Both the position numbers and the translations under genes were made by a program. The notes below the pieces were generated by a model. The model searched no databases, had not been told where the DNA came from, and saw only the letters and a program-made list of their open reading frames with translations. From Pseudomonas sp. C2B4 (GTDB taxonomy: Bacteria > Pseudomonadota > Gammaproteobacteria > Pseudomonadales > Pseudomonadaceae), in NCBI RefSeq assembly GCF_013359695.1, contig NZ_JABFMU010000003.1, positions 29,553 to 93,552 of the forward strand: a stretch of DNA of 64,000 nucleotides, read 5' to 3'. Shown here one piece after another: positions 37,498 through 48,975 of this stretch. Every line of letters starts with the position of its first letter. The first letter of the stretch is position 1.

Positions 37498-38337
37498 ATG
37501 AATTCACCTGCCCCCATCACATTGTTCACCCCGAGCTGGCACGCCGAACTGGAACTGGGCTACGCCCGTTTCGGTGACAGCACGCGTCCGGTACAGCGCC
37601 GACACCTGGGTCCGCTGCGGGTGCAGAAGCATTTGTATGCCGAAGGTCCGGAAGTCTGCCAGCACATCATCGTCCACCCCCCGGGCGGGATTGCCGGGGG
37701 TGATCGCCTGGACATCTCGGCCACTGTCGGTCGCGATGCCTGGGCGCAGATCACCAGCCCCGGCGCGGCCAAGTGGTACCGCGCTGCCGGCCCCGCCTAT
37801 CAGCAACTGAACTTGAAAGTGGCGGACGGCGCGACACTGGAATGGTTGCCCCAGGAGACGATCATTTTCAGTGCGGCACAGGCTGAACTCAGCACCTGCA
37901 TCGACCTCGAAGGCGATGCCCGGCTGTTCTACTGGGACGTGGTGGCCCTGGGTCGTCCGGCCAGCGGCGAGCGCTTCGATCTCGGGCATTTTCAATCGCA
38001 CCTGGATATCCGCCGTGACGGCCAGTTGCTCTGGCACGAACGGCAGCGCATTGCCGGGAATGACGGTTTGCTCGATTCGCCCATTGGCCTGGACGGGCAA
38101 CCGGTGTTTGCCACGCTGTTGGTGACTGGCGAGATTGATAGCGAGCTGCTGGAGAAGTGCCGCTCGTTGCCCAATGACGTGCGCGGGGATTTGACGCAGT
38201 TGCCGGGGCTGTTGGTGGCCCGGTGCCTGGCCAGCGAAGCGCTGTTGGCGCGCGGTTGGTTGATTGAATTATGGCGATTGCTCAGGCCGGCGTTGCTTGG
38301 CCGCGAAGCGGTCCCACCCAGAATATGGAGCACCTGA
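37498..38337 (+). CDS. ureD: Urease accessory protein UreD
   Basis: The 279-residue UreD/UreH homologue acts as the scaffold that, with UreF and UreG, loads nickel into apo-urease. Family features are [19 protein letters not shown] and [14 protein letters not shown] near the N-terminus, and [12 protein letters not shown]. UreE, UreF and UreG are not in the window and must lie elsewhere. The start is 30 bases after urtE, so it may be read with the transporter. Confidence 0.94.
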   Translation: MNSPAPITLFTPSWHAELELGYARFGDSTRPVQRRHLGPLRVQKHLYAEGPEVCQHIIVHPPGGIAGGDRLDISATVGRDAWAQITSPGAAKWYRAAGPAYQQLNLKVADGATLEWLPQETIIFSAAQAELSTCIDLEGDARLFYWDVVALGRPASGERFDLGHFQSHLDIRRDGQLLWHERQRIAGNDGLLDSPIGLDGQPVFATLLVTGEIDSELLEKCRSLPNDVRGDLTQLPGLLVARCLASEALLARGWLIELWRLLRPALLGREAVPPRIWST

Positions 38338-38350
38338 AATGCAATCCAAA

Positions 38351-38443
38351 TGTGGGAGCGAGCCTGCTCGCGAAAGCGGTATGTCAGACGACACAGATGT
38401 TCAATCTGAAACCGCCTTCGCGAGCAGGCTCGCGCCCACAGGG
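38351..38443. repeat. REPIN, type A, between ureD and ureA
   Basis: Two REP palindromes in type A order. The inner loop (GTCAGACGACACAGATG) differs from the loops of the other type A copies, and the second arm has GCTCGCGCCCACA. It starts 13 bases after the ureD stop. Confidence 0.88.
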
Positions 38444-38497
38444 ATTTGTGTTTACAGGTCCGAAAACCTTTTTAATCTGCCCTGATGGATTCCAACG

Positions 38498-38800
38498 ATG
38501 GACCTGACCCCACGCGAAAAAGACAAGCTGCTGATCTTCACCGCCGGCCTCGTGGCCGAGCGGCGTCTGGCCCGCGGCTTGAAACTCAATTACCCGGAAG
38601 CCATGGCCTATATCTCGGCGGCGCTGCTCGAAGGCGCCCGTGATGGCCAGACCGTCGCACAACTGATGCACTTCGGCACCACCCTGCTCAGCCGTGAACA
38701 AGTGATGGAAGGCATCCCGGAAATGATCCCGGAGATCCAGGTCGAAGCGACGTTCCCCGACGGCACCAAACTGGTCACCGTCCACCAACCCATCGCCTGA
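38498..38800 (+). CDS. ureA: Urease subunit gamma
   Basis: The 100-residue gamma subunit begins [20 protein letters not shown], the invariant family start, with [20 protein letters not shown] following. It forms the urease structural core with UreB and UreC. The next gene, an acetyltransferase, begins 9 bases downstream. Confidence 0.97.
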   Translation: MDLTPREKDKLLIFTAGLVAERRLARGLKLNYPEAMAYISAALLEGARDGQTVAQLMHFGTTLLSREQVMEGIPEMIPEIQVEATFPDGTKLVTVHQPIA

Positions 38801-38809
38801 GGCCGCCCC

Positions 38810-39881
<1,072 letters not shown>

Positions 39882-39882
<1 letters not shown>

Positions 39883-40187
39883 TGATTCCCGGTGAATACC
39901 AGATCCAGCCCGGCGACATCGAACTCAACGCCGGCCGCCGCACGATCAGTCTGACGGTGGCCAACAGCGGCGACCGGCCGATCCAGGTCGGCTCGCACTA
40001 CCACTTTTTCGAAACCAACGACGCCCTGACCTTCGACCGTGGAGCCAGCCGCGGTATGCGCCTGAACATCCCCGCCGGCACCGCCGTGCGCTTCGAACCG
40101 GGGCAGAGTCGCGAGGTGGAACTGGTGGATCTGGCCGGGCATCGTCGGGTGTTCGGGTTTGCCGGCAGGATCATGGGTGACCTGTAG
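39882..40187 (+). CDS. ureB: Urease subunit beta
   Basis: The 101-residue beta subunit begins [19 protein letters not shown]. It contains the family motif [12 protein letters not shown] and the terminal [16 protein letters not shown] lies in frame just before the ATG at 39882. Its start shares one base with the stop of the acetyltransferase gene. Confidence 0.97.
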
Positions 40188-40210
40188 GTTTCAGGGTGCA
40201 TTCACCGGCG

Positions 40211-40280
40211 CCTTCGCGAGCAGGCTCGCTCCCACAGGGGAATGCGATCAACGGTGGGAGCGAGCCTGCTCGCGAAAGTG
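40211..40280. repeat. REP pair, type B, between ureB and ureC
   Basis: CTTCGCGAGCAGGCTCGCTC is followed after about 20 bases by its inverted copy GTGGGAGCGAGCCTGCTCGC. It occupies most of the 139-base gap between the two urease subunit genes. Confidence 0.88.
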
Positions 40281-40326
40281 AGCGCAGCGAACGATTTCAA
40301 ATTCAATTGAATACCAAGGCGAACGA

Positions 40327-42027
40327 ATGAAGATTTCCCGTCAGGCCTACGCCGACATGTACGGCCCCACCGTTGGCGACAAGGTTCGCCTGGCCGATAC
40401 CGAGTTGTGGATCGAAGTCGAGAAGGACTTCACCACCTACGGCGAAGAAGTGAAATTCGGCGGCGGCAAAGTGATCCGCGATGGCCAGGGCCAGAGCCAG
40501 CTACTCGCCGCCGACGTCGTCGACACCCTGATCACCAACGCGTTGATCATCGATCACTGGGGCATCGTCAAGGCCGACGTCGGCCTCAAGGACGGGCGAA
40601 TCGCTGCCATCGGCAAGGCCGGTAACCCGGACGTTCAGCCCCACGTCAACATCGCCGTCGGCGCCAGCACCGAAGTCATCGCCGGTGAAGGCATGATCCT
40701 CACCGCTGGCGGCATCGACACCCATATCCACTTCATCTGCCCGCAGCAGATCGAAGAAGCGCTGATGAGCGGCGTCACCACCATGATCGGCGGTGGCACA
40801 GGCCCCGCGACCGGCACCAATGCGACCACCTGCACCTCTGGTCCGTGGCACCTGGCGCGCATGCTCCAGGCCGCCGATGCGTTCCCGATGAACATCGGCC
40901 TGACCGGCAAGGGCAACGCCAGCCTGCCGGAGCCATTGATCGAGCAGGTCAAGGCCGGTGCCATCGGCCTCAAGTTGCACGAAGACTGGGGCACCACCCC
41001 GGCGAGCATCGACAACTGCCTGAGCGTGGCCGATCAGTACGACGTACAGGTGGCGATCCACACTGACACCCTCAACGAGTCGGGCTTCGTGGAAACCACC
41101 CTCGCCGCGTTCAAGGGTCGCACCATCCACACCTACCACACCGAAGGTGCCGGTGGCGGCCATGCTCCGGACATCATCAAGGCCTGCGGCTTCGCCAACG
41201 TGCTGCCGAGTTCCACCAACCCGACCCGGCCCTTCACCCGCAACACCATCGACGAACACCTCGACATGCTGATGGTCTGCCACCACCTGGACCCGAGCAT
41301 TGCCGAAGACGTGGCCTTCGCCGAAAGCCGCATTCGCCGCGAAACCATCGCCGCCGAAGACATCCTGCACGACCTCGGCGCGTTCTCGATGATCAGTTCC
41401 GACAGCCAGGCCATGGGGCGGGTCGGCGAAGTCATCACCCGCACCTGGCAGACCGCCGACAAGATGAAAAAGCAGCGCGGACCACTGCCCGGTGATGGCA
41501 CAGGCAACGATAACTTCCGCGCCAAACGCTACATTGCCAAATACACCATCAACCCGGCGATCACCCATGGCATCAGCCATGAAGTGGGTTCGGTGGAGGT
41601 GGGTAAGTGGGCGGATCTGGTGCTGTGGCGACCGGCGTTTTTCGGGGTCAAGCCGACGCTGATTCTCAAGGGCGGCGCCATTGCCGCCAGCCTGATGGGC
41701 GACGCCAATGCCTCGATTCCAACGCCGCAACCCGTGCACTACCGCCCGATGTTCGCCAGTTACGGCGGCTCGCTGCACGCCACCAGCCTGACCTTTATCA
41801 GCCAGGCGGCGCAGGAGGCAGGCTTGCCGGAAGCATTGGGTTTGAAGAAGAAAATTGCCGTGGTCAAGGGTTGTCGCGAGGTGCAGAAAACCGACTTGAT
41901 CCACAACGACTATTTGCCGAGCATCGATGTCGATCCACAGACCTATCAGGTCAAGGCCGATGGCGTACTGCTTTGGTGTGAACCGGCAGAAACGCTGCCG
42001 ATGGCGCAGCGGTACTTTTTGTTCTAA
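40327..42027 (+). CDS. ureC: Urease subunit alpha (catalytic)
   Basis: The 566-residue catalytic subunit hydrolyses urea to ammonia and carbamate at a dinickel site. It has the metal-binding [14 protein letters not shown], the carbamylated-lysine motif [33 protein letters not shown] and the mobile-flap cysteine and histidine in [14 protein letters not shown]. All key residues are present and the length is standard. A terminator follows directly. Confidence 0.98.
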   Translation: MKISRQAYADMYGPTVGDKVRLADTELWIEVEKDFTTYGEEVKFGGGKVIRDGQGQSQLLAADVVDTLITNALIIDHWGIVKADVGLKDGRIAAIGKAGNPDVQPHVNIAVGASTEVIAGEGMILTAGGIDTHIHFICPQQIEEALMSGVTTMIGGGTGPATGTNATTCTSGPWHLARMLQAADAFPMNIGLTGKGNASLPEPLIEQVKAGAIGLKLHEDWGTTPASIDNCLSVADQYDVQVAIHTDTLNESGFVETTLAAFKGRTIHTYHTEGAGGGHAPDIIKACGFANVLPSSTNPTRPFTRNTIDEHLDMLMVCHHLDPSIAEDVAFAESRIRRETIAAEDILHDLGAFSMISSDSQAMGRVGEVITRTWQTADKMKKQRGPLPGDGTGNDNFRAKRYIAKYTINPAITHGISHEVGSVEVGKWADLVLWRPAFFGVKPTLILKGGAIAASLMGDANASIPTPQPVHYRPMFASYGGSLHATSLTFISQAAQEAGLPEALGLKKKIAVVKGCREVQKTDLIHNDYLPSIDVDPQTYQVKADGVLLWCEPAETLPMAQRYFLF

Positions 42028-42068
42028 AAAAAACCCGAATGTTGCGCTCAACAGCATTCGGGTTCGTT
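42026..42068. terminator. Hairpin terminator after ureC, probably bidirectional
   Basis: AACCCGAATG pairs with CATTCGGGTT around a small loop. An A-run precedes it and a moderately T-rich stretch follows, so it could also end the convergent gene at 42118. Confidence 0.75.
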
Positions 42069-42117
42069 TCATTCACTCCTGTCACGCACGGGTATCGCTA
42101 CTTTCCCGATCAGGCAC

Positions 42118-45100
42118 TCAGTCAGACGCTTCAACGGTGAAGGGTATTTCCGCCCTTTGCAGCTTCGCCCGATCCATCGCTTGTTGCGTCAACTGCTTTA
42201 GATAGGCGTCCTGCTCATCTTTTATCGCACCGTATTGCACTTCAAATTCGTCCGCCGTCAGGACTTTGCCCGGAGCAAACTCGCTTTCCGGTTTTCCCAG
42301 TTCAAAGGCCAGCGTTCGGATCCGGGCTGTCAGTCGATCCATGTCTTCCGGTGACAGGTTCGAACCGGCGGCCCGCTCGTCCAGTGCCATCTGGAACTCA
42401 TAGAGCGCGTTCATTCGCCGTTCAAAGCGCGCGAAGCCCGATCGGTTGTTCTCTTCCACATAGGATTTCCAGAAGGGCTGTTCGGCGATCGAATCACGCA
42501 GCAGATCGCCTTCTTCCAGCTCCAGGACCCGGAGACGGGCGTTTTCAATCATCGGCAAGGTGACACCGGCAATGCCGCTGAATTGCATGGTGCGCGCCTG
42601 CCAGGGCAAGTTCAGGCCACCTTCCGACTCGGGCTGCGCCAGTGCGGTGGTGAACGCCAGATGGACCTCGACCACATCAATGGTCCCGGTCACGTCACCG
42701 TCGGCCCCCACCCGGCGAAACGCCTCCCCTTTCTTGATGCGTTGTGCGATGTGCTGCTCGGCAATCCTCTCGATTTCGTTCAGCCGCGATGCCCCCTTGG
42801 CCAACTCGACCAGCTCGGCTTCGACCAAGGCGGGGTTGGCCAACGCATAGGCTTCGTGGACAAGCACTTTCATGCCCATGAGGTTGAACAATTGCGTTGC
42901 CCCGTCCACACATTGTGTTCGCGCCACCGCTTCGGCAAAAATCGTCGCGCGCAATTCGCTGTCCTTTTCCATGGCCTCGAGCATGCGCCAGAGCTTGGCC
43001 GTCAGCTCTTGTCGATACAGACCGCCGGCCTTGAAGTCGGCTGACTGGGTCAGCCCCCTGATCTCGTCGAAAAAGTGCTCGGAGTTGAACTCATCCTCGA
43101 CCGCATCCCAAATGGCCTGCTTGGTCTGCCATTGACCAGACATACCCTGCGCCCATTGAACGCTGTCAAGGGTTCCCCTGGGCGGATAAGGGCGCTCGGG
43201 GTCGAGTCCGACCGATTCGGTATAGCGCCTGAGGGTGTTCAGGTTTTCCGGGGAGATCCATTCGGTCTCTCGACTCAACAGGGTACGGGCCAGCAACTCG
43301 GCACGGAATGAACCGGGAGCAACTTCAGGTATTTGACTGATCGGATTGCGTCGCAGGTCCAGGTAGAAATTGCGCGGACGAGGCTTGGCGAACAACCCGG
43401 TGGGCCAGCTGTCGACGCCGGTATTTTCCAGTAACAGCAGGCGCAGGTCCGGCATCCGGCCGATGTCGGGCACCCACCTCAATGGGTTGTCTCTCAAACC
43501 CAGGGATCTGAGACGGGTAAGCCCCCTCAATTGGGCCACCGCTTGCGGAGTCAGCTCGATGCTGTTGCCGCTCAGAAGCAGGTCCTCGAGAAAGGGCATT
43601 TCGCCAATGGCAGGCGGCAAACGATTCAGTCGATTGCCGGTAGCATCCAGATAGCGCAGGTGTCGGAACGACTCCAGAAAGTGCCCCTGACCGGCCAGCA
43701 TGCCGGTCTGGCGCATGCTCAGATAGGTGACGTGATCGAAATTGGCCGTCAGTTTCGGCATGCTCGCCAAGTGCAAGCTCATTGAATGCCCATCCAGATC
43801 GAGCGCCTGGGGACGAACAATACCGGGCACCTCGATTCCCGCCGGTCCGGTCCGTTGCCAACACTGTTTGATCTGCGCAGCGATGTCCTGCCTGGATCTG
43901 ATTTCCCGCATCGCCGCACGGTTGCCCGGTATGGCTGCAGGCGACCTTATCCAGCGATTGAGCGACTGTTCCAGCTGGTCGAATTCATCCTCCAATGCCT
44001 TCAGGCGCTCAGATGCCGAGTTCCCGAACCCATTGATCAACTCACCCATTTCCGCTTCGGTGAAGCCCGGGTACAACCAACCAAGGCGTTGACGGATCGT
44101 CTCTTCACCCACTTTGCGCGAATATTCTGGCCCGCCGCCTCGAAGGCGCATGACTTGCGGATCGTAGGCCGGTTTACGGATCGGATGCTGTCCCAGCACG
44201 GAGGCAAAACGCTCATGGCTTAGCGGCGTGCGCTGAAGCGCTTGCTTGAGCCTGGCCCCCTCATATATCTGGAACCCAAGCGCCTTGCGTTCGCTATCGG
44301 GCAATGCATGCAACACAGAGGCATAGAAGTCATCGGCACCGTGCAGCTGCTGCCCCTGCTCGTCCCTGGTGTGATACAGGCCTTGTTCATCGACAAACAG
44401 CACTTTGCGAATCGAGGCATCTTCAGGCCCGACACTGGCCTGTAATTCGCCGATGTACGAGAAGGCACGCACCTCGATGCGTACCCCACCCGACCAACCG
44501 GGCATGGCCGCGAGCGAAGCCAGTTCAAGCCGACGGGTGTCCGTGTCTTCCAGTGCTTCCAGATACAGGCCCTCGTAGGCGCGGCTCAAGCGTAGCTGGC
44601 TCTCTGCGGCTCGCACCTTTTCGCGAAGGCCCAGGGGGATTTTGTGTTTTTGTGTCAGGTGCAGCCGTTCCTCCGGGGTGGCATCGCGCAGTATCGCTTC
44701 AGCGATGGTCGCGGGTAACGTCGGGTGGTTGTCCCGCAGCAACCGCACATCGGCACTGTCAGGGATCTTCCTTTGTTTGTAGAGGACGTCGAAGATACGT
44801 TTACGTTGTTTGCCCGCCTGCTCGGCCAGACGTTTTTGCAACTCGTTGATGCGCACTTGTTTGTCGCTGGAAATGCCCTGGCCGAGCAATTCATGGATTT
44901 CCTTTTCGCTGAAGTTCTCGATCACGCGAATCGGCAAACGACCTGCCCGTAACTCGAAGCGGGACAGTCTGATCTGGCGATCAGCCACGCCCCCGACGTT
45001 GCCGAAATCGACAAATGTTCCGTCCAGCCCTGGCCCGTCGAACAACGCGATTGACCGGGTGTCAGGCCAACGCGGGAGTTCGGTCATGAACGCGGGAACC

Positions 45101-47382
45101 AAGTCCTCCAACGCTTCGGGAATCCTGTCCGCGAGGATTTGCTTGTCGAGCTCACCGGCCTGCGCATACAGCTTGAAGCGTTCGAGGGTCTCGGTCAGCA
45201 TCGCAGAGAGTGCTTCGTGCTCGACGTGCATCCTGCGCAAAGCGTTTTCCCTGACGCCACTGACGATGAGGATCTGTTCAAGGGACTCATCGGACAGCGT
45301 GTCGGTGGCGGTGCCCAATCGCCTCAGCATATGGGTTTTGTCCCACGCTAGGGGACGATCGATTTCAGTCTTCCAGCTGCCGGCCTCGTTATGACTTACC
45401 AGAGGTTGATACGCGCCTGACCGCCGAGGGTGCTTGAGGGTGTGCAGCCCGCTTTCGGGATCCTGTGCCACCACGTAATGCTTGCCCCCGAGTCGCAGCA
45501 CATCCTCGCCCCCATGCGGGTAAAGGCCCAGCGCGTTGGGCTGCGAGGCTTGCGGCAAGACCACCGGATGCTCGTAGGGCGCCAGGTCCGGGTTCCACAG
45601 AAGTTCCTTGCCATTGATCTCGATGGGTTTGAGATTTTCGACGAAGGGCGAAAGTGCGACAGGCGCCCTGGGCAGGGCATGCCCCGCGCCCATCAACGCA
45701 AACTGTGCAAAGTTGATCAGGAAACCGTTGATGTAGGCCGATGCCTCTTCTTTATCGCCCTTGCTCCAGTCTTCAATACCTTCGGCCAGTTCCGCCAACA
45801 TCTGCGCAACCATGACGCCCAGCACCACCTCATTCAATCCGGGCACCAGCATCGCCGCGAAGGTGAACAAGTTCCAACCGATGTCCAGATAGCTGGTCAA
45901 TCGCTTCCAGCGACTGGTTGCATCTTCATCGCCGGTCGGCACGGCAATGCAGCGCGCATCGGCAATGACCTTGTCCCGCCGCTGTTGAAACAGGGCGACC
46001 CACAAGTCACCGAGGATCAGATTGGTAATGGGCTCCGCGTTGGGGTTCTCGACGGCGGTCTCGCGCCACCACGGTCCCATGTCGAGCGGTTGTCGCTGCT
46101 GCCACTTGATGGTCTTGATGCGTTCGTTGAGCCTGGCGAAAAAATGGCCTTTGTCTTTCTGCGCCACGAACCGGCTGAAAAAGGCCTGGTAATCCGGCTC
46201 GCGCAGCTGGCCGATCAAGGTCTTCATGAACTCGGTCAGGGAGTCATATTCTTTCAGCGGATGGTCGGGGTCATCCGGGACATAGGCGATCAATCGGCCA
46301 GTAAGGCGACTCTGTTTATAGAGGTCATCATTGCGCAACATTTCGTCCTTGATACCCGTGGGACCATTGGCGAAGAAGGCCTGGATCAGCTTGAAGTTCT
46401 CATAGGCGTTGCCGGTTAAAAACGGAATTCGCCGAGACCAGTCTGCCCAGAATCTCAAGCTTTCCGGCGTCAAGGCATCCACTGCCTTTTTCACTTCCGA
46501 AGCTTCGCTGACGGCACTGAACAGCACGACGGACGTCAGGCGAAAGCCCATCAGTGACAAACGATGGCACCCCAGGGGCAAGCCATTGAACCTGATACCT
46601 GTTTGCTCATCAGCGACTGCGTTAAGACAGTTCAAGGCCTCAACGCTGATATCGCCTTTCAGGCGAGCTATAAAAGCCGATGATTTGAAGGCTGCTTTTT
46701 CGCTGGCAATCGAGCGCTCTTGCAACAAGTGCTGTGCGGTGGGGTCGGTGGGTGCCAGCTTCGCTTTGATATGGGTTTGATACTGCCCACCGATGTCCAG
46801 CCTGCGACACAGGCTGGCGAAACCTTCCGGCGTCATGGCTCTAATCGGTTGTGGATTTCCCTGCACACCGTCGCGAAAGACACCCGACCCGCTTCGGAAC
46901 GCACCAGGTCGGGTTTCCGCCTCTTCAAAATTATGCAACGCCGCGGCGAGCAATGAACTTCGACGTATGCGACTGACACCGGTATCAATGCCAAAGATGA
47001 GGTTGTCCGGAACATACAGGTGCAGTGACAGTGTTTCGGGATCTTCAAAACTGTTGTAGTTCGCCTGCAAGGATGTTTGCAGCAACGGTTTGGCAAAGGC
47101 ATTGATATCGCTTTGCAGGTCTACCAGCAATTCATCGAGTTCGCCCTGCAAGCGCCAGCGCTCGTCAATCAGCGCTTTCAATCGCTGTCGATGGCTCGCC
47201 GGTAATGCGATGTGCCAGTCCGGCATCCTTGCCTTGAGCGACAACATCGATTCCAGCACGGCGGGCGATGCATTTTTTATCGCGGCGGGAATGACTTCAG
47301 TCACTCGTTGCTCATGAATACCCTGGTTAACGCTGACCGGAGCGGGGATGGTCGCCGGATTGCTTCCTTGCGAATCAGACAT
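42118..47382 (-). CDS. LRR/NEL-type E3 ubiquitin ligase-like protein with DUF6543-like N-terminal region
   Basis: The 1754-residue protein has three parts. Residues 30 to about 1150 form a large dermonecrotic-toxin-like (DUF6543) region, with hydrophobic segments near 500-565 (FTFAAMLVPGLNEVVLGVMV). Residues about 1205-1345 hold leucine-rich repeats such as LRYLDATGNRLNRLP and LRSLGLRDNPLRWVP. Residues about 1390-1750 resemble the NEL E3 ligase domain. The catalytic cysteine is predicted at 1491 in RTQCVDGATQLFN, matching the CxD pattern of IpaH/SspH. NEL proteins transfer ubiquitin to host targets after injection. No secretion system is in the window. AAGG lies eight bases before the ATG. 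Large proteins of this type recur in fluorescent pseudomonads, and their targets are unknown. Confidence 0.86.
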   Translation of the reverse strand: MSDSQGSNPATIPAPVSVNQGIHEQRVTEVIPAAIKNASPAVLESMLSLKARMPDWHIALPASHRQRLKALIDERWRLQGELDELLVDLQSDINAFAKPLLQTSLQANYNSFEDPETLSLHLYVPDNLIFGIDTGVSRIRRSSLLAAALHNFEEAETRPGAFRSGSGVFRDGVQGNPQPIRAMTPEGFASLCRRLDIGGQYQTHIKAKLAPTDPTAQHLLQERSIASEKAAFKSSAFIARLKGDISVEALNCLNAVADEQTGIRFNGLPLGCHRLSLMGFRLTSVVLFSAVSEASEVKKAVDALTPESLRFWADWSRRIPFLTGNAYENFKLIQAFFANGPTGIKDEMLRNDDLYKQSRLTGRLIAYVPDDPDHPLKEYDSLTEFMKTLIGQLREPDYQAFFSRFVAQKDKGHFFARLNERIKTIKWQQRQPLDMGPWWRETAVENPNAEPITNLILGDLWVALFQQRRDKVIADARCIAVPTGDEDATSRWKRLTSYLDIGWNLFTFAAMLVPGLNEVVLGVMVAQMLAELAEGIEDWSKGDKEEASAYINGFLINFAQFALMGAGHALPRAPVALSPFVENLKPIEINGKELLWNPDLAPYEHPVVLPQASQPNALGLYPHGGEDVLRLGGKHYVVAQDPESGLHTLKHPRRSGAYQPLVSHNEAGSWKTEIDRPLAWDKTHMLRRLGTATDTLSDESLEQILIVSGVRENALRRMHVEHEALSAMLTETLERFKLYAQAGELDKQILADRIPEALEDLVPAFMTELPRWPDTRSIALFDGPGLDGTFVDFGNVGGVADRQIRLSRFELRAGRLPIRVIENFSEKEIHELLGQGISSDKQVRINELQKRLAEQAGKQRKRIFDVLYKQRKIPDSADVRLLRDNHPTLPATIAEAILRDATPEERLHLTQKHKIPLGLREKVRAAESQLRLSRAYEGLYLEALEDTDTRRLELASLAAMPGWSGGVRIEVRAFSYIGELQASVGPEDASIRKVLFVDEQGLYHTRDEQGQQLHGADDFYASVLHALPDSERKALGFQIYEGARLKQALQRTPLSHERFASVLGQHPIRKPAYDPQVMRLRGGGPEYSRKVGEETIRQRLGWLYPGFTEAEMGELINGFGNSASERLKALEDEFDQLEQSLNRWIRSPAAIPGNRAAMREIRSRQDIAAQIKQCWQRTGPAGIEVPGIVRPQALDLDGHSMSLHLASMPKLTANFDHVTYLSMRQTGMLAGQGHFLESFRHLRYLDATGNRLNRLPPAIGEMPFLEDLLLSGNSIELTPQAVAQLRGLTRLRSLGLRDNPLRWVPDIGRMPDLRLLLLENTGVDSWPTGLFAKPRPRNFYLDLRRNPISQIPEVAPGSFRAELLARTLLSRETEWISPENLNTLRRYTESVGLDPERPYPPRGTLDSVQWAQGMSGQWQTKQAIWDAVEDEFNSEHFFDEIRGLTQSADFKAGGLYRQELTAKLWRMLEAMEKDSELRATIFAEAVARTQCVDGATQLFNLMGMKVLVHEAYALANPALVEAELVELAKGASRLNEIERIAEQHIAQRIKKGEAFRRVGADGDVTGTIDVVEVHLAFTTALAQPESEGGLNLPWQARTMQFSGIAGVTLPMIENARLRVLELEEGDLLRDSIAEQPFWKSYVEENNRSGFARFERRMNALYEFQMALDERAAGSNLSPEDMDRLTARIRTLAFELGKPESEFAPGKVLTADEFEVQYGAIKDEQDAYLKQLTQQAMDRAKLQRAEIPFTVEASD

Positions 47383-47629
47383 GGTTCAAACCTTCGAATG
47401 AATAGTGAAGCCAATAGACTATTCATGCCCCGGCAAATAAAAAGTTCGAATTGTTGGCCGTTCAAACGCCATGAACAGGCACAACATTCGAAAAGCAAAG
47501 GGATTGATATACATCCGTACCACCCCTGGAGCGGCTCATTGTGCGTCCGCCCTGCGGCAGGTTTACTCCCGGCCCAAAGGGGCTACTATTTCGACACACC
47601 TCGCCTCCACCTGCTCCAGGACTGCGCCC
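47383..47629. promoter_or_regulatory. Divergent spacer between the NEL gene and the histidine kinase gene
   Basis: This 247-base region must hold the promoters of both divergent genes. No confident promoter motif or operator was picked by eye. Confidence 0.3.
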
Positions 47630-48757
47630 ATGCGATTACCCGACTTCATCAGGCAACACGCGGACCGTATCGTCGATGAGTGGGAGCAATTCGCCAAAAC
47701 CATCACCCCCGCCGCCGAATTCCTGGATCGAGTGGCCCTTCGCGACCACGCCAAGGCCATTTTGCTGGCGGCCGCACGGGACATGGCCAAGCCCCAGAGC
47801 GAAGGCGAGCAGATGGCCAAAGCCAGGGGTGAAGGTCCGGAGAAAACGCCAAGCCTCGATGAAGCCGGTGCCAACCACGGCGAGTTGCGGCATACCGTGG
47901 GATTCGACCTGGTGCAGATGACCAGCGAATTCCGTCACCTTCGCGCCTGTGTGATTCGCCTGTGGGTCGACAGCCTGGAGTCACCGGATAGGGCGTACTT
48001 CCAGGACATGATCCGTTTCAACGAAGCCATCGACGAAGCCCTCGCCGAATCCACCGCCGCCTATGCCGAACAGGTCAACCGTTCGCGGGATATCTTCCTG
48101 GCGATTCTCGGCCATGACCTGCGCGCGCCCTTGCAAGCGGTGAGCATGTCCACCGAATTACTGATGCGCAAAACACGGCTGGAAGGCGATGCACTGACCT
48201 GCGCCAACAACATCAAGCGCGGCACGCGGCACATGGCGACGATGGTCAATGATTTGCTGGAACTGGTGCGCAGCCGCCTGGGCAAAAGCCTGCCGATAGA
48301 CCCGGCCCCCATGGACCTGGCTGTCGTGGCGCACGAGGCGATTGCTCAGGCCTGCGCCGGAAACCCCGAGTGCGATCCAACGCTGAAGGTAGTGGGGGAT
48401 ATGCAAGGCGTCTGGGATGCCGCGCGGCTGAGTCAGTTGCTGCAAAACCTTATCGGCAACGCCTTGCAGCATGGTTCGACCGAAGGCGATGTCACGGTGA
48501 CGCTCACCGGCGAACCCGACACTGTTTACCTCGCGGTGCACAACTACGGCGCACCGATTGCCGAGGAGTCCATCGGCACCATCTTCGATCCGCTGGTGCG
48601 CAGCGCCGATGAAGAACTGGGCCAACCGTCCACCAGCCTGGGTTTGGGGTTGTTCATCGTCAAGGAAGTGGTGGATGCGCACGGCGGGACGGTTGAGGTC
48701 AGTTCGAACGAAACAGACGGAACGTTGTTTACCGTAGTGTTGCCGAGAAAGGCATGA
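47630..48757 (+). CDS. Orphan sensor histidine kinase with RsbRD-like N-terminal domain
   Basis: The 375-residue protein is cytoplasmic. The N-terminal helical domain (about 1-140), starting MRLPDFIRQHADRIVDEWEQ, resembles the RsbRD/RsbR N-terminal type. The kinase core has the H-box LGHDLRAPLQAV with His162, N-box LIGNALQHGS and the lid GLGLFIVKEVVDAHGG. The G1 box reads HNYGAPI, without the usual DxGxG. No response regulator gene is adjacent. The start at 47630 is chosen because the 53 codons upstream do not fit the family. Confidence 0.85.
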   Translation: MRLPDFIRQHADRIVDEWEQFAKTITPAAEFLDRVALRDHAKAILLAAARDMAKPQSEGEQMAKARGEGPEKTPSLDEAGANHGELRHTVGFDLVQMTSEFRHLRACVIRLWVDSLESPDRAYFQDMIRFNEAIDEALAESTAAYAEQVNRSRDIFLAILGHDLRAPLQAVSMSTELLMRKTRLEGDALTCANNIKRGTRHMATMVNDLLELVRSRLGKSLPIDPAPMDLAVVAHEAIAQACAGNPECDPTLKVVGDMQGVWDAARLSQLLQNLIGNALQHGSTEGDVTVTLTGEPDTVYLAVHNYGAPIAEESIGTIFDPLVRSADEELGQPSTSLGLGLFIVKEVVDAHGGTVEVSSNETDGTLFTVVLPRKA

Positions 48758-48760
48758 CAC

Positions 48761-48840
48761 CTCGCGAGCAGGCTCGCTCCCACATTTGATGGGTGTCGTT
48801 CACAAATCCCCTGTGGGAGCGAGCCTGCTCGCGAAGGGGC
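48761..48840. repeat. REP pair, type B, after the histidine kinase gene
   Basis: The first arm CTCGCGAGCAGGCTCGCTCC is followed after a 35-base spacer by GTGGGAGCGAGCCTGCTCGC. It begins four bases after the kinase stop codon. Confidence 0.88.
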
Positions 48841-48975
48841 CATGCGGGCCGATGTAAAAATTCATGACCGGTAACAGGGCAACTTTTCACTATCAGTTCT
48901 GCTAGTTCCCAGCCATTCCTGGTCGAGTCAGACTGAGAGCATCGCTCCAAGTCCCCTATCAAGGAAGGCTTCGCC

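Noticed and set aside
40501..42072. 523-codon open frame antisense to ureC
   Set aside because: ureC is certain, and the antisense translation has no recognisable motif.
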